Below, piece after piece: positions 6,024-13,976 of a stretch of DNA of 30,801 bases. This DNA comes from a virus: the IMG/VR virus record IMGVR_UViG_3300034073_003124, positions 1 to 30,801 of that record, one strand, 5' to 3'. Position 1 is the stretch's first letter; every line of letters starts with the position of its first letter. Under the pieces are notes generated by a model. That model ran no database searches and was not told the DNA's origin. It saw only the letters and a program-made list of their open reading frames with translations. The translations under genes and the position numbers were made by a program.

Positions 6024-6542
6024 AAAGGCGTCGACCAAGTCTGAAACTGGGTTTGACGCCTTTTTTGTTCCTAGAAGAAGTTTCATGTCAAAGTGTTTGC
6101 TCATGAAAGAATCGTGCATCGCTTCTTTGTCAGAGTTTCCCTTTCCTGTTGCGAACTTCTTGAGTGTTGTCGGAGGGATCGTCGAATATCTGTATCCTTC
6201 CTTCCAGAGTTTATGCTTCAACAATCCACCATTTTCTGCAATGTCAAAGCATCTGCCAGAAGCACTTCCGAAAGAATATCCTTCGATTAGAACGTGATCT
6301 ACGTCAGAACTTTCTCCTGCGTAGTTTTTGATGATGCCGAGGGTCCATCCAGCAAGTTTGTCGTGTCGCTCTTGCTCACACGAATACACTGGATAGTCAA
6401 AAAGAAAAATCTTGAAGTTGTCCTTCTGATAAGTTCCATCCATCTTCTTGCTTCCAAATCCATAGAGACGGACTTCCTTGTCCGTCAAGATACAGATTCC
6501 AGGAGAAGTCAACGAATAGTCGATTCCAACTGTCGTTTTCAT
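5994..6542 (-). CDS. RuvC-like Holliday junction resolvase
   Basis: A 182-residue RNase H-fold nuclease of the RuvC type, expected to cut four-way or branched DNA during recombination and before packaging. Acidic active-site residues are visible: D8 in VGIDYSLTSPG, E87 in VLIEGYSFG, and D168/D171 in SDLVDAFFLA. The KKFATGKGNSDKEAM stretch (128-142) matches the Lys-rich segment before the last acidic motif in RuvC proteins. I chose the ATG at 6542 because it overlaps the upstream stop (ATGA); a longer reading from 6587 would add a basic stretch inside the upstream gene. It is last in the phoH - zinc ribbon - ruvC operon. Its final ten codons recur as relics in the cassette locus. Confidence 0.85.
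   Translation of the reverse strand: MKTTVGIDYSLTSPGICILTDKEVRLYGFGSKKMDGTYQKDNFKIFLFDYPVYSCEQERHDKLAGWTLGIIKNYAGESSDVDHVLIEGYSFGSASGRCFDIAENGGLLKHKLWKEGYRYSTIPPTTLKKFATGKGNSDKEAMHDSFMSKHFDMKLLLGTKKASNPVSDLVDAFFLAEKARED
6022..6066 (+). terminator. terminator of the cassette locus, inside ruvC
   Basis: AAAAAGGCGTC (6022-6032) pairs with GACGCCTTTTTT (6055-6066), with further GACC/GGGT-type pairing inside. This is a strong rho-independent shape on the plus strand just after cassette 3. The same bases code for the end of the resolvase on the minus strand, including its SDLVDAFF active-site segment. Confidence 0.75.
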
Positions 6543-6694
6543 TCGAATTCGGATCCGACCTCTAGTTCTTCGCCACAAAATGGACAAAAAGTAGGTTCGT
6601 CTTCATCCGTCCAGTGCACTTTGATCTCGTACTCTGACTCGCACGCACTGCACACGATGTCCTTGAACGTACCATCTGTCTCGTCTACTTTCAT
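6539..6694 (-). CDS. small zinc-ribbon protein
   Basis: A 51-residue acidic protein with two CxxC pairs, C15-S-A-C18 and C37-P-F-C40, the second in a typical FCPFCGEE knuckle. This is a minimal zinc ribbon and could bind a nucleic acid or a protein partner. The ATG at 6694 follows AGAGGTATTAAA and comes one base after the PhoH stop. Its own stop overlaps the resolvase start (ATGA). The tight coupling on both sides shows that it is a real gene despite its size. A regulatory or accessory role to PhoH or the resolvase is possible but unproven. Confidence 0.8.
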   Translation of the reverse strand: MKVDETDGTFKDIVCSACESEYEIKVHWTDEDEPTFCPFCGEELEVGSEFE

Positions 6695-6695
6695 T

Positions 6696-7481
6696 TTAAT
6701 ACCTCTCGAATGCTTGTACCCACGCTTTTACTAATCCGCTCCTTACGATTTCGTCAGACGTGAATGTTGTAATTCCTGTCATTTCTTGGAGAGCCTTACT
6801 CTTACTTATAATTGTCAAAGCAAAAGATAAACCAGACTCAGAATCTTTTAGATCTTTCTGAGTCGTGTCTCCCATCATGACAAATTTAGAACCCTCACCA
6901 ATACGAGTCAGCATAGACTTGATCGAAGGAATGTCTGCGTTTTGAGCTTCGTCTAGAATCACGAAAGACTTCTCAAACGAATATCCTCTGATGACCTCGA
7001 ACGGTACAATTTCTAGTTGTTTCCGTTTCATCATTAGGTCAACGACATTGGAACCGAGGAACTCTTTCAAGACTGAAATTATTGGAGCAACCCAAGGAGC
7101 CATTTTCTCTTCGATGGTTCCTGGAAAAAATCCGATAGATTTCCCAGTTGCTATGTTAGGTCTAGTGATAATGATTTTATTCACTTTTCCTGCGTTGTAA
7201 TATTCTGCTGCTTTGTAAGCAACACAATACGTCTTGCCTGTTCCTGCTGATCCTACTGCTACGACTTGGTCTAGTGTGTCAATTTGAGACAGAAGCTGTT
7301 TTTGCTTCTCGTTTTTGGGCTGGAGTTTCTTGAAATGATTTCTCTGATTATGCTGGATGGGAGTGACGTTGTTTTTGTTGTTGTTTTGCTTTTTGTTTTG
7401 TTTCTCTAGTTTTTTAAGTTGGGATTTTGTCATTAGTCTATCAAAAAAGCTGCTTTCTGTCTCATGAAGAGTGTCTAGCAT
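6696..7481 (-). CDS. phoH: PhoH-like P-loop ATPase
   Basis: A 261-residue PhoH-family NTPase, common in T4-like phages; the cellular role is unsettled and RNA or phosphate-stress links have been proposed. Walker A GSAGTGKT lies at 77-84 and Walker B FVILDEAQ at 173-180, with a later VMMGDTTQKD sensor-like segment. An N-terminal 60 residues rich in Lys, Asn and Gln (KKQNNNKNN) precede the ATPase domain. The ATG at 7481 is preferred because CGGGAAAATTATCT precedes it; upstream ATGs at 7544 and 7580 have no ribosome site and would overlap uvsW. The gene is divergent from uvsW and first in a three-gene operon with a zinc ribbon and the resolvase. Confidence 0.88.
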   Translation of the reverse strand: MLDTLHETESSFFDRLMTKSQLKKLEKQNKKQNNNKNNVTPIQHNQRNHFKKLQPKNEKQKQLLSQIDTLDQVVAVGSAGTGKTYCVAYKAAEYYNAGKVNKIIITRPNIATGKSIGFFPGTIEEKMAPWVAPIISVLKEFLGSNVVDLMMKRKQLEIVPFEVIRGYSFEKSFVILDEAQNADIPSIKSMLTRIGEGSKFVMMGDTTQKDLKDSESGLSFALTIISKSKALQEMTGITTFTSDEIVRSGLVKAWVQAFERY

Positions 7482-7549
7482 AGATAATTTTCCCGTATAG
7501 ATAATTAGGTAGAACTCGGAAGAATAAAATTCTTCCTTATTCATATTTA
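7482..7549. promoter_or_regulatory. divergent control region between phoH and uvsW
   Basis: This 68-base gap must carry the control of both genes. It contains an inverted repeat GAAGAAT-aaa-ATTCTTC at 7519-7535 and a direct repeat TAGATAATT at 7481-7489 and 7498-7506. On the minus strand TTAAATA at 7552-7546 resembles a late box. No convincing ribosome site precedes uvsW. Confidence 0.4.
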
Positions 7550-9022
7550 ATGAAAAACCATATGATACACATAAAGCCACACAGCGAATCCAAAGTAAAA
7601 ATAGACACTGATTTCGGATATCTGCAAGAGATTTCAGATGCGTTCAAATTCAGAGTGGACGGATATAAATTCCAGCCAAAATTCAAACTCGGAATTTGGG
7701 ACGGATATATTAGACTTCTTGATATGCGCAGTGGGCTGTTCCCAAAGGGACTGATCCCAGATCTTCTTCGTTGGTGCAACGACAGAGAGTATGACATCAC
7801 TGTCGACAAATCTATTGTTGCCCCGTTCAAAGAGCAGATAGAGTTTGATTGGGCTTCGCTCTCGCTAGAATTTCCCCCAAGAGACTTTCAAGAGGAAGCT
7901 GTTTCTCGTTGCCTTGCAAAAAAGCGTCAGATAATTCTTTCTTCAACAGGTTCTGGGAAATCTCTGATCATATATGCAACGATCAGAGCGCTGCAAGAAG
8001 TTGTTGCAAACAAAATCGTTCTGGTAGTTCCTTCTGTCGGTCTTGTCGAGCAGATGTACTCTGACTTCGAGAACTACAGCAAGAATTCTGACTGGGAAGT
8101 ATCAAAACACGTCCACAAAATATACTCTGGAGAAGACAAACATTCCAACAAGAAAATATTCATCACGACGTGGCAGTCAATGCAAAACGTCGATGAAGAA
8201 TATTTGTGTCAGTTTGATGCAGTTATGTTTGACGAAGTTCATTCTTGTGTAGGAACTGTTGTCGGTAGAATAATGGACAGTTGCTCGAACGCTTTCTTTC
8301 GGTTTGGATTTACAGGCACACTACACGATTCCAAAACAAACGAGATGCAATTGAAAGCGCTGTTTGGTCCAATCCACAGAGTCTCGAATACCAAGGATCT
8401 GATGGAGCAGAAAATCCTCGCTGAGCTCAAAATAAAAAATATCATTCTCAAGCACACAGACGAAGAAATTCTTGAGATGGCAAAGAAATTCAGCTATCAA
8501 AACGAAATGGATTATCTCGTCAGATGCGAGAAAAGAAACCATTTTATTTCCAAACTGGTCTCTACCAGAACCAGCAACACTCTTGTTTTATTTCAATATG
8601 TGGAGAAGCAAGGAAAGGTTCTGCACAAGATGCTAGAACAATTCTGCAAAGACAAAAAAGTCTTTTTCGTGTTTGGTGGAACAGAAGCTGAACAGCGAGA
8701 AAAGGTTCGTCAGATGTGCGAAACTTTTAATGATGTGGTTATATTGGCTTCGTATGGCGTATACCAACAAGGCATATCAATCAACAATCTCCATAACATA
8801 ATTTTTGCATCTCCAACCAAATCCAAAATTCGTGTTCTTCAGTCTATCGGACGTGGGCTTAGATTGCATTCCGAAAAGGAACATTGCACTCTGTATGACA
8901 TCGGAGACGATTTAAGAGGAACTCGCAAAACACCAAATATGACGCTCAAGCATCTGATAGAGCGCAACAAGATGTACACGTCTGAAGGCTTTGACGTAGA
9001 ATATATACAGAAAGAGATCTAA
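7550..9022 (+). CDS. uvsW: UvsW-like DNA/RNA helicase
   Basis: A 490-residue superfamily 2 helicase matching T4 UvsW (about 503 residues), which unwinds R-loops, branch-migrates recombination intermediates and switches origin use. Motifs: Walker A STGSGKS (132-138), DEVH box (228-231), FTGT (254-257) and motif VI QSIGRGLR (431-438). The N-terminal region (DGYKFQPKFKLGIWDGYIRLLD) matches the T4 UvsW substrate domain (DGYRFNPRFRYGNWDGRIRLLD in T4, as remembered). Two starts are possible, ATG 7550 and ATG 7562; the latter (MIHIKPHSES) aligns better with the T4 N-terminus, and neither has a good ribosome site. With UvsY and the resolvase it forms the recombination cluster. Confidence 0.92.
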   Translation: MKNHMIHIKPHSESKVKIDTDFGYLQEISDAFKFRVDGYKFQPKFKLGIWDGYIRLLDMRSGLFPKGLIPDLLRWCNDREYDITVDKSIVAPFKEQIEFDWASLSLEFPPRDFQEEAVSRCLAKKRQIILSSTGSGKSLIIYATIRALQEVVANKIVLVVPSVGLVEQMYSDFENYSKNSDWEVSKHVHKIYSGEDKHSNKKIFITTWQSMQNVDEEYLCQFDAVMFDEVHSCVGTVVGRIMDSCSNAFFRFGFTGTLHDSKTNEMQLKALFGPIHRVSNTKDLMEQKILAELKIKNIILKHTDEEILEMAKKFSYQNEMDYLVRCEKRNHFISKLVSTRTSNTLVLFQYVEKQGKVLHKMLEQFCKDKKVFFVFGGTEAEQREKVRQMCETFNDVVILASYGVYQQGISINNLHNIIFASPTKSKIRVLQSIGRGLRLHSEKEHCTLYDIGDDLRGTRKTPNMTLKHLIERNKMYTSEGFDVEYIQKEI

Positions 9023-9039
9023 CACAGGAGATTTTGTTT

Positions 9040-9483
9040 ATGATGTACTACAAGAAAGATTACACTAAACTCATCGAAGAATCTGGTCGTAAAAATGTTT
9101 ATGCATGCTCTGTTGTGCTAATAAACGGAGAAGAACTGTTCTCGTACCTTACAGAAATCGAAGATGGAGTTTTCTTTCTCCAAGATCCTCTGAAAATCAT
9201 AAGGATGCCAGACACAGATGGTACGCCCATGATTATTTTCAAGAAATATAATTATTTCTCTGATGACACGACAATGATCCTGAAAGAATCTTCTATCGTT
9301 TCTATTGGATATCTTGCTGAAGTTTATATCGATGCATATAAAAATTCTATCGAATCTATCAAGAAAAAGACAGAGATTGCTGTGCAAAAAGCAAAGGAAA
9401 TTCTGACAGAAAGCGCATCAGAGGAAGGAGATAGAGTTGTGAGTTTGTTCAGAGATGCAAAAAAGCCAACTTTGCTCAACTAA
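9040..9483 (+). CDS. hypothetical protein downstream of uvsW
   Basis: A 147-residue protein. The ATG at 9040 has CAGGAG nine bases upstream. The first half looks like a small beta-barrel (VYACSVVLINGEELFSYLTE, GVFFLQDPLKIIRM, MIIFKKYNYF, ILKESSIVSIGYL), a layout reminiscent of Sm-like phage proteins found beside uvsW in cyanophages; that link is from memory and weak. The second half is a long charged helix ending in a flexible tail. It is probably co-transcribed with uvsW, 17 bases away. Its end overlaps the convergent tail-tube-like gene by 8 bases. Confidence 0.75.
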   Translation: MMYYKKDYTKLIEESGRKNVYACSVVLINGEELFSYLTEIEDGVFFLQDPLKIIRMPDTDGTPMIIFKKYNYFSDDTTMILKESSIVSIGYLAEVYIDAYKNSIESIKKKTEIAVQKAKEILTESASEEGDRVVSLFRDAKKPTLLN

Positions 9484-9943
9484 CTACATCGTAGTAGGTC
9501 ATAGCAAATCTTGCGGTTGCTGAGACTGGAGTTGTTTCGGCAACCATCTCTGTGAAATTCAGATCAGAAATAAAAACAGGAACCAAACCAACTAAACGGA
9601 AAGTCACAATTGGGTTGTTGTGGCTGGAATATACAATAATTTTCCCTTCTGCGAATCTTGGTGTTGATGTGCGTTGGAATGCAAGATCCATACACCAGTT
9701 GAAAACAGCAAGCCAGTTCTTTATATTTTCGTCAACCAAAAAGGTTATCTCTAGGTCGCCGAAATCTGGCTTAGAAGTTGCTTCTCTTGCATTCATGAAT
9801 GGAGTAGCAACATCGTTATATTGTAGTGTCAACGAAGGAAGGTTAAACTGCGTGATTGAAAATTCTACATCTTCCAACCCCGATATTTGTAGGGTTGCTC
9901 TGTTGGAAGTGAGGTAATTCAAGCCGTTGTAGTTCTGTGCCAT
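9476..9943 (-). CDS. gp19-like tail tube domain protein (paralogue)
   Basis: A 155-residue beta-rich protein. The opening NYLTSNRATLQISGLEDVEFSITQFNLPSLTLQYNDVATPF and the later FGDLEITFLVDENIKNWLAVFNWC follow the plan of T4 gp19-type tube proteins: an N-terminal strand pair, then a central KNWLAVFNW helix. The plus-strand gp19 at 11689 is a separate gene, so this is a second tube-fold protein, perhaps a tube initiator, tail completion or baseplate-hub adaptor. It is the only structural gene on the minus strand in this block and faces gp18 across a shared late promoter. The distant GGAA before the ATG is a weak ribosome site. Confidence 0.7.
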   Translation of the reverse strand: MAQNYNGLNYLTSNRATLQISGLEDVEFSITQFNLPSLTLQYNDVATPFMNAREATSKPDFGDLEITFLVDENIKNWLAVFNWCMDLAFQRTSTPRFAEGKIIVYSSHNNPIVTFRLVGLVPVFISDLNFTEMVAETTPVSATARFAMTYYDVVS

Positions 9944-9963
9944 ATAGGGATTGTTCCGTTGTG

Positions 9964-9971
9964 TTATAAAT
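9964..9971 (+). promoter_or_regulatory. late promoter TATAAATA for the gp18 operon
   Basis: This is an exact T4-type late promoter octamer, 43 bases before the gp18 start at 10015. It overlaps a minus-strand CTAAATA box, forming the near-palindrome TTATAAATAGTATTTAGG. Confidence 0.85.
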
Positions 9972-9972
9972 A

Positions 9973-9979
9973 GTATTTA
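9973..9979 (-). promoter_or_regulatory. late promoter CTAAATA for the tube-like gene
   Basis: On the minus strand CCTAAATAC lies about 30 bases upstream of the start at 9943. Together with the plus-strand box it makes a compact divergent promoter pair, so the tube-like gene and gp18 are likely co-expressed late. Confidence 0.7.
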
Positions 9980-10014
9980 GGTATATTCACCCTAACAGAC
10001 GGAGATAAGAACAT

Positions 10015-11673
10015 ATGGTAACAATGGTATCGCCAGGAGTATACGTTCGAGAAGTTGATCTCTCGACCGTCGTTCCTGCTGCTTCTACATCTCTCGGGGC
10101 TTTCGTTGGAAATTTTGCTTGGGGACCAGTGCTTCAAGCTACAACGGTTTCAACCGAGAACAAACTCGCAGAATGGTTCGGAAAGCCTACTGCACTGATC
10201 CCTTCGACAGACTTCCTGACTGCTGCTTCTTTCCTTTCATATTCTGGTGCGATGAAAGTCGTTCGAGTTGTTGACGAAGCCGCTAAAAACGCAGACAGCG
10301 CTGGTACTGGTTCAGAGATTCTTAACGAAAATCAAGTTGAAGACGGTGTCATCGAACTTGACGCCCAACCCACTTTCGTTGCAAGATATCCTGGAGCTCT
10401 AGGCAACAACATTTCTGTTGTTGTAATAGATGCAGATACTTATGCCGACTACATGGCTATTGATCTAAAGTCTTCAGAAATAACAGAAGACGAAAGAATG
10501 CAAGGTATTGCCGCTCGTGCATTCGATAGCGCCCCTTCTGCTGCTGCAAACGAAATTCACGTTGTTGTGTTTGATAGAACTGGTGCAATAACTGGAACAG
10601 CATATAATGGCATCGAAAAATATGGCTACGTGCAGACCATTCCAGGTTCCAAGAAAGCAGACGGCGGAAACAACTACGTCCAAGACATTATCGCTCTAGG
10701 ATCTTCTTATATTTGGATGGGCGCTGTTGAAGGTATCGCTGGCGCATATTTCGAACTTACTGGTGGCGTTGATTCTGCCATTCCTGGGAACGATGAATTG
10801 ATGTTTGGTTGGGACATCTTCAAGAACCAAGAAGAACAAGAAGACGTTTCTCTTCTTATTTGTGGTGCTGTTGATGAAGTAATTGCCAAATATGTCGCCG
10901 AGATTGCAATAGCTCGCACAGACTGTGTTGCGTTTATCTCACCTAAGAAAGATGACGTTGTTGGTGTCAGCCCATCTACCCAGCTATCGAACGTGGTAGA
11001 ATTTAGAGCCAACGAACTTGGTCTCGACACTTCCTATGCTGTTCTTGACTCTGGTTGGAAATATATTTTCAACAAGTACCTTGACCGTTATGAGTGGATC
11101 CCGCTTTGCGCTGATATCGCTGGTCTTTGCGCCCGCACCGATTCTACCAACGATCCTTGGTACAGCCCTGCTGGTTACAATCGTGGAAATATCCGTAACT
11201 GCGTAAAACTTGCTTTCAACCCAGACAAAGCTGCTCGCGACGAACTATATCGCAATGGTATCAACCCTGTTGTGAACTTCCGTGGAACTGGTCCAATCCT
11301 GTTCGGCGACAAGACACTACAGACTCGCCCATCTGCGTTTGACCGAATCAACGTTCGTCGCTTGTTCATTGTTCTTGAGAAAGCAGTTTCTAAAGCCAGC
11401 AAGTACTCGCTTTTCGAATTCAACGACCAGTTCACTCGTGCTCAGTTTGTGAACATGGTTGAGCCATTCCTTCGCGACGTCCAGGCTCGCCGTGGTATCT
11501 ACAACTACAAGGTTGTTGCTGACGAAACTAACAACACACCACAAGTGATTGACAACAACACCTTTGTTGGTGACATTTATATCCAGCCAGCTAGAAGCAT
11601 CAACTTCATTCAGTTGAACTTCGTTGCTGTTCGTACTGGAGTGTCGTTCACTGAAGTCGTTGGTAAGTTCTAA
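10015..11673 (+). CDS. 18: tail sheath protein (gp18-like)
   Basis: A 552-residue contractile tail sheath subunit, which polymerises around the tail tube and contracts on infection. The N-terminus MVSPGVYVREVDLSTVVPAASTS is the typical sheath opening, and the C-terminal region (ALSKASKYSLFEFND-type segment, then RDVQARRGIYNYKVVAD and a final VGVSFTEVV-like strand) is the conserved sheath core. T4 gp18 is 659 residues; the shorter length implies a reduced outer insertion domain, as in cyanophages. The start at 10015 has GGAGA nine bases upstream; a second ATG at 10024 is possible. It is followed 15 bases later by gp19 and transcribed from the TATAAATA promoter at 9964. Confidence 0.95.
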   Translation: MVTMVSPGVYVREVDLSTVVPAASTSLGAFVGNFAWGPVLQATTVSTENKLAEWFGKPTALIPSTDFLTAASFLSYSGAMKVVRVVDEAAKNADSAGTGSEILNENQVEDGVIELDAQPTFVARYPGALGNNISVVVIDADTYADYMAIDLKSSEITEDERMQGIAARAFDSAPSAAANEIHVVVFDRTGAITGTAYNGIEKYGYVQTIPGSKKADGGNNYVQDIIALGSSYIWMGAVEGIAGAYFELTGGVDSAIPGNDELMFGWDIFKNQEEQEDVSLLICGAVDEVIAKYVAEIAIARTDCVAFISPKKDDVVGVSPSTQLSNVVEFRANELGLDTSYAVLDSGWKYIFNKYLDRYEWIPLCADIAGLCARTDSTNDPWYSPAGYNRGNIRNCVKLAFNPDKAARDELYRNGINPVVNFRGTGPILFGDKTLQTRPSAFDRINVRRLFIVLEKAVSKASKYSLFEFNDQFTRAQFVNMVEPFLRDVQARRGIYNYKVVADETNNTPQVIDNNTFVGDIYIQPARSINFIQLNFVAVRTGVSFTEVVGKF

Positions 11674-11688
11674 TAGGAGATTAAACGT

Positions 11689-12240
11689 ATGGCATTCAAT
11701 ATTAACGACTTTCGTGGTAAACTTATTGGAGGTGGCGCTCGCGCCAACCTCTTCCAAGTTATCATCAACAGCCCAGTTGGTGCTGCTGTTGGTCTAAACA
11801 CTGAACAACTTTCGTTCATGTGTAAAACCGCATCGCTTCCTGGCTCTGAAGTTGGTTCCATCCAGGTTCCATATTTCGGACGCTATATCAACGTTGCTGG
11901 TGACAGATCTTTCCAACCTTGGAGCGTGACTGTTATCAACGACGAACCTTTCGATCTTCGGAATGCGTTCGAGCGTTGGCAAGCTGCGATGGCTTCTTAT
12001 GACACAAAGGGCAACAAGAAAACTGCTCTAGGTGCTACAGCCAATCCTTCTTCGTACACTGTAAACGGTCAGGTAATTCAATATGGTAAGGATGGTCTCG
12101 TTATCAAGACTATCGACATTATCAATATGTTTCCTACCTCTGTTGGTGAGATTGCCCTCAGCTGGGATCAAGCAACACAGATCGAAGAATTCCCAGTGAC
12201 CTTTGCTTACGACTACTTCACTTCTGATTCTACCGCTTAA
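11689..12240 (+). CDS. 19: tail tube protein (gp19-like)
   Basis: A 183-residue tail tube subunit that stacks as rings inside the sheath and forms the DNA channel. T4 gp19 is 163 residues. Recognisable features are the MAFNINDFRGKLIGGGARANLF opening, the CKTASLPGSEVGSIQVPYFGR segment, the PWSVTVINDEPFDLRNAFERW block and a final DQATQIEEFPVTFAYDYF stretch. GGAGATTAAACGT precedes the ATG. A terminator hairpin follows 35 bases after the stop, ending the gp18-gp19 unit. Confidence 0.93.
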   Translation: MAFNINDFRGKLIGGGARANLFQVIINSPVGAAVGLNTEQLSFMCKTASLPGSEVGSIQVPYFGRYINVAGDRSFQPWSVTVINDEPFDLRNAFERWQAAMASYDTKGNKKTALGATANPSSYTVNGQVIQYGKDGLVIKTIDIINMFPTSVGEIALSWDQATQIEEFPVTFAYDYFTSDSTA

Positions 12241-12275
12241 TAACAATAAGATAGCATAAGAATAAGAACAAAACT

Positions 12276-12303
12276 AGGGGTCTTAAATGACCCCTTCTTT
12301 TTG
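12276..12303 (+). terminator. terminator after gp19
   Basis: AGGGGTC-ttaaat-GACCCCT (12276-12295) is followed by TCTTTTT. This is a clean intrinsic terminator directly before the next late promoter. Confidence 0.85.
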
Positions 12304-12305
12304 GT

Positions 12306-12313
12306 TATAAATA
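12306..12313 (+). promoter_or_regulatory. late promoter TATAAATA for the gp20 operon
   Basis: An exact TATAAATA follows the gp19 terminator and lies 36 bases before the gp20 start at 12350. Confidence 0.85.
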
Positions 12314-12349
12314 CATACCAGAAGTAAACTAATCTTTAATGGAAGGCAT

Positions 12350-13966
12350 ATGGCATTCAAAATTTTTGGATGGGAATTTGGAAAAGAACCGCAGGATCCA
12401 AATGTAAGTTCTCCAGTAGTGGGAGATCAGGAAGCAGCCATCACAATCGAAGGGATGCCATATGGTGGCGTCCAGACATTCTCTCTTGACCTCGAAGGCG
12501 TCGCTCAGTCTGAAAATGCTGCAATAGACAAATATAGAGAGATTTCCAACCTTCCAGAAGTTGATCGCGCCATCGAAGAGATCGTTGGTGATGCGATCAT
12601 CGGCGACAACGACCGTCAACCAATCACCATTCGGATGGACAATCTTGATATCCCAGACAAAATCAAAGACAAGATCTCCGAAGAGTTCAAGAATATTCTT
12701 GGTCTGATGAATTTCAAGACAAAGGGATACGAGATCTTCCGTCGTTGGTATATCGATGGTCGCATTCATTACCACCTGATCATTGATCAATCCCAACCCA
12801 AGAAGGGAATCCAGGAACTTCGATATATCGACTCCAAGAAAATCAAGAGAGTCAGAGAGTCTCTCGAGAAGCCTGGTCAGGATCTCACCTCAGAACAAAT
12901 CTTGAATCGCCAATTCATCGAATATTTTGTTTATTCCGAGAAAGGAATCGAGACCAAAAAATCTTCCTTCACAGATGCCAATTCTAGCCCATTCAATCCC
13001 GACAAGGGAGTTCGACTAGCGAAAGATTCTGTTGCGTATTGTTCTTCTGGATTGTATGACAATAAGAACAATATTGCCATGTCATATTTGCAAAAAGCAA
13101 TCAGACCAGCTAACAACCTTCGGATGATGGAAGACTCGATTATCATCTACCGAATCACTCGAGCCCCAGAACGTCGTATTTTTTATGTTGATGTCGGCAA
13201 TCTCCAGAAAGGTAGAGCCGAGCAGTACATGCAACAGATCATGGCGAAATACAAAAACAAACTTGTCTATGATGCCACGACTGGTGATATCAAAGACGAT
13301 CGTAGACATCTTGCTATGACAGAAGATTTCTGGATTCCTCGTCGTGAAGGTAGCGCAGGAACCCAAATAGACACACTGCAGTCAGGTGGTGCTCTCGGAG
13401 AACTCGGAGACGTCGAGTATTTCAAGAACAAACTTCTGGAAGCTTTGAATGTCCCAATGTCTAGATTCGCAGATCAACCTGCGATGTTCGACTCTGGTAC
13501 CAACACAACCAGAGACGAGATTCGTTTTGCTCGTTTTATCTCTCGCTTGCGTTCCAAGTTTTCAGAACTTCTTGAAGACATGTTAGGGAAGCAACTTGTT
13601 CTAAAAAACGTGATGCCTCTTGAGTATTGGGAAGCCATCAAAGAAGGAATTGTGTTTGACTTCGTTGAGGACAATTATTTCTCCGAGCAAATGCAGACTC
13701 AGATTCAAACTGCAAGAATGCAGACCGCTTCTATGGCTCAACCTTTCTTGGGTCAATTCTTCTCTAAACAATACATCTGGCAGAAAGTTTTGATGATGTC
13801 AGAAGAAGAGATCTCAGAGATGAAGAAACAAATTGAAGAAGAGATCTCCTCTGGAGAAGTCCCAGATCCTGCTCAGATGCAAATGGCTCAAGCTGGAATG
13901 ATCGACCCAACTCAACAGCAGCAACAAGATCCTTCACAACAACAGCAACAACCGCAACAATTTTGA
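12350..13966 (+). CDS. 20: portal vertex protein (gp20-like)
   Basis: A 538-residue portal protein; T4 gp20 has 524. It forms the dodecameric ring that initiates head assembly and channels DNA. The typical portal core is present: NLPEVDRAIEEIVGDAII, GRIHYHLIIDQSQPKKGIQELRYID, PERRIFYVDVGNLQKGRAEQYM (stem and clip) and NVPMSRF...TRDEIRFARFISRLRSKF. The C-terminus ends in a Gln-rich tail (MQMAQAGMIDPTQQQQQ onward), unusual in its polyglutamine density and probably disordered. GGAAGGCAT precedes the ATG. It is first in the gp20 to gp23 head cluster. Confidence 0.95.
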   Translation: MAFKIFGWEFGKEPQDPNVSSPVVGDQEAAITIEGMPYGGVQTFSLDLEGVAQSENAAIDKYREISNLPEVDRAIEEIVGDAIIGDNDRQPITIRMDNLDIPDKIKDKISEEFKNILGLMNFKTKGYEIFRRWYIDGRIHYHLIIDQSQPKKGIQELRYIDSKKIKRVRESLEKPGQDLTSEQILNRQFIEYFVYSEKGIETKKSSFTDANSSPFNPDKGVRLAKDSVAYCSSGLYDNKNNIAMSYLQKAIRPANNLRMMEDSIIIYRITRAPERRIFYVDVGNLQKGRAEQYMQQIMAKYKNKLVYDATTGDIKDDRRHLAMTEDFWIPRREGSAGTQIDTLQSGGALGELGDVEYFKNKLLEALNVPMSRFADQPAMFDSGTNTTRDEIRFARFISRLRSKFSELLEDMLGKQLVLKNVMPLEYWEAIKEGIVFDFVEDNYFSEQMQTQIQTARMQTASMAQPFLGQFFSKQYIWQKVLMMSEEEISEMKKQIEEEISSGEVPDPAQMQMAQAGMIDPTQQQQQDPSQQQQQPQQF

Positions 13967-13976
13967 GGAATAATAC

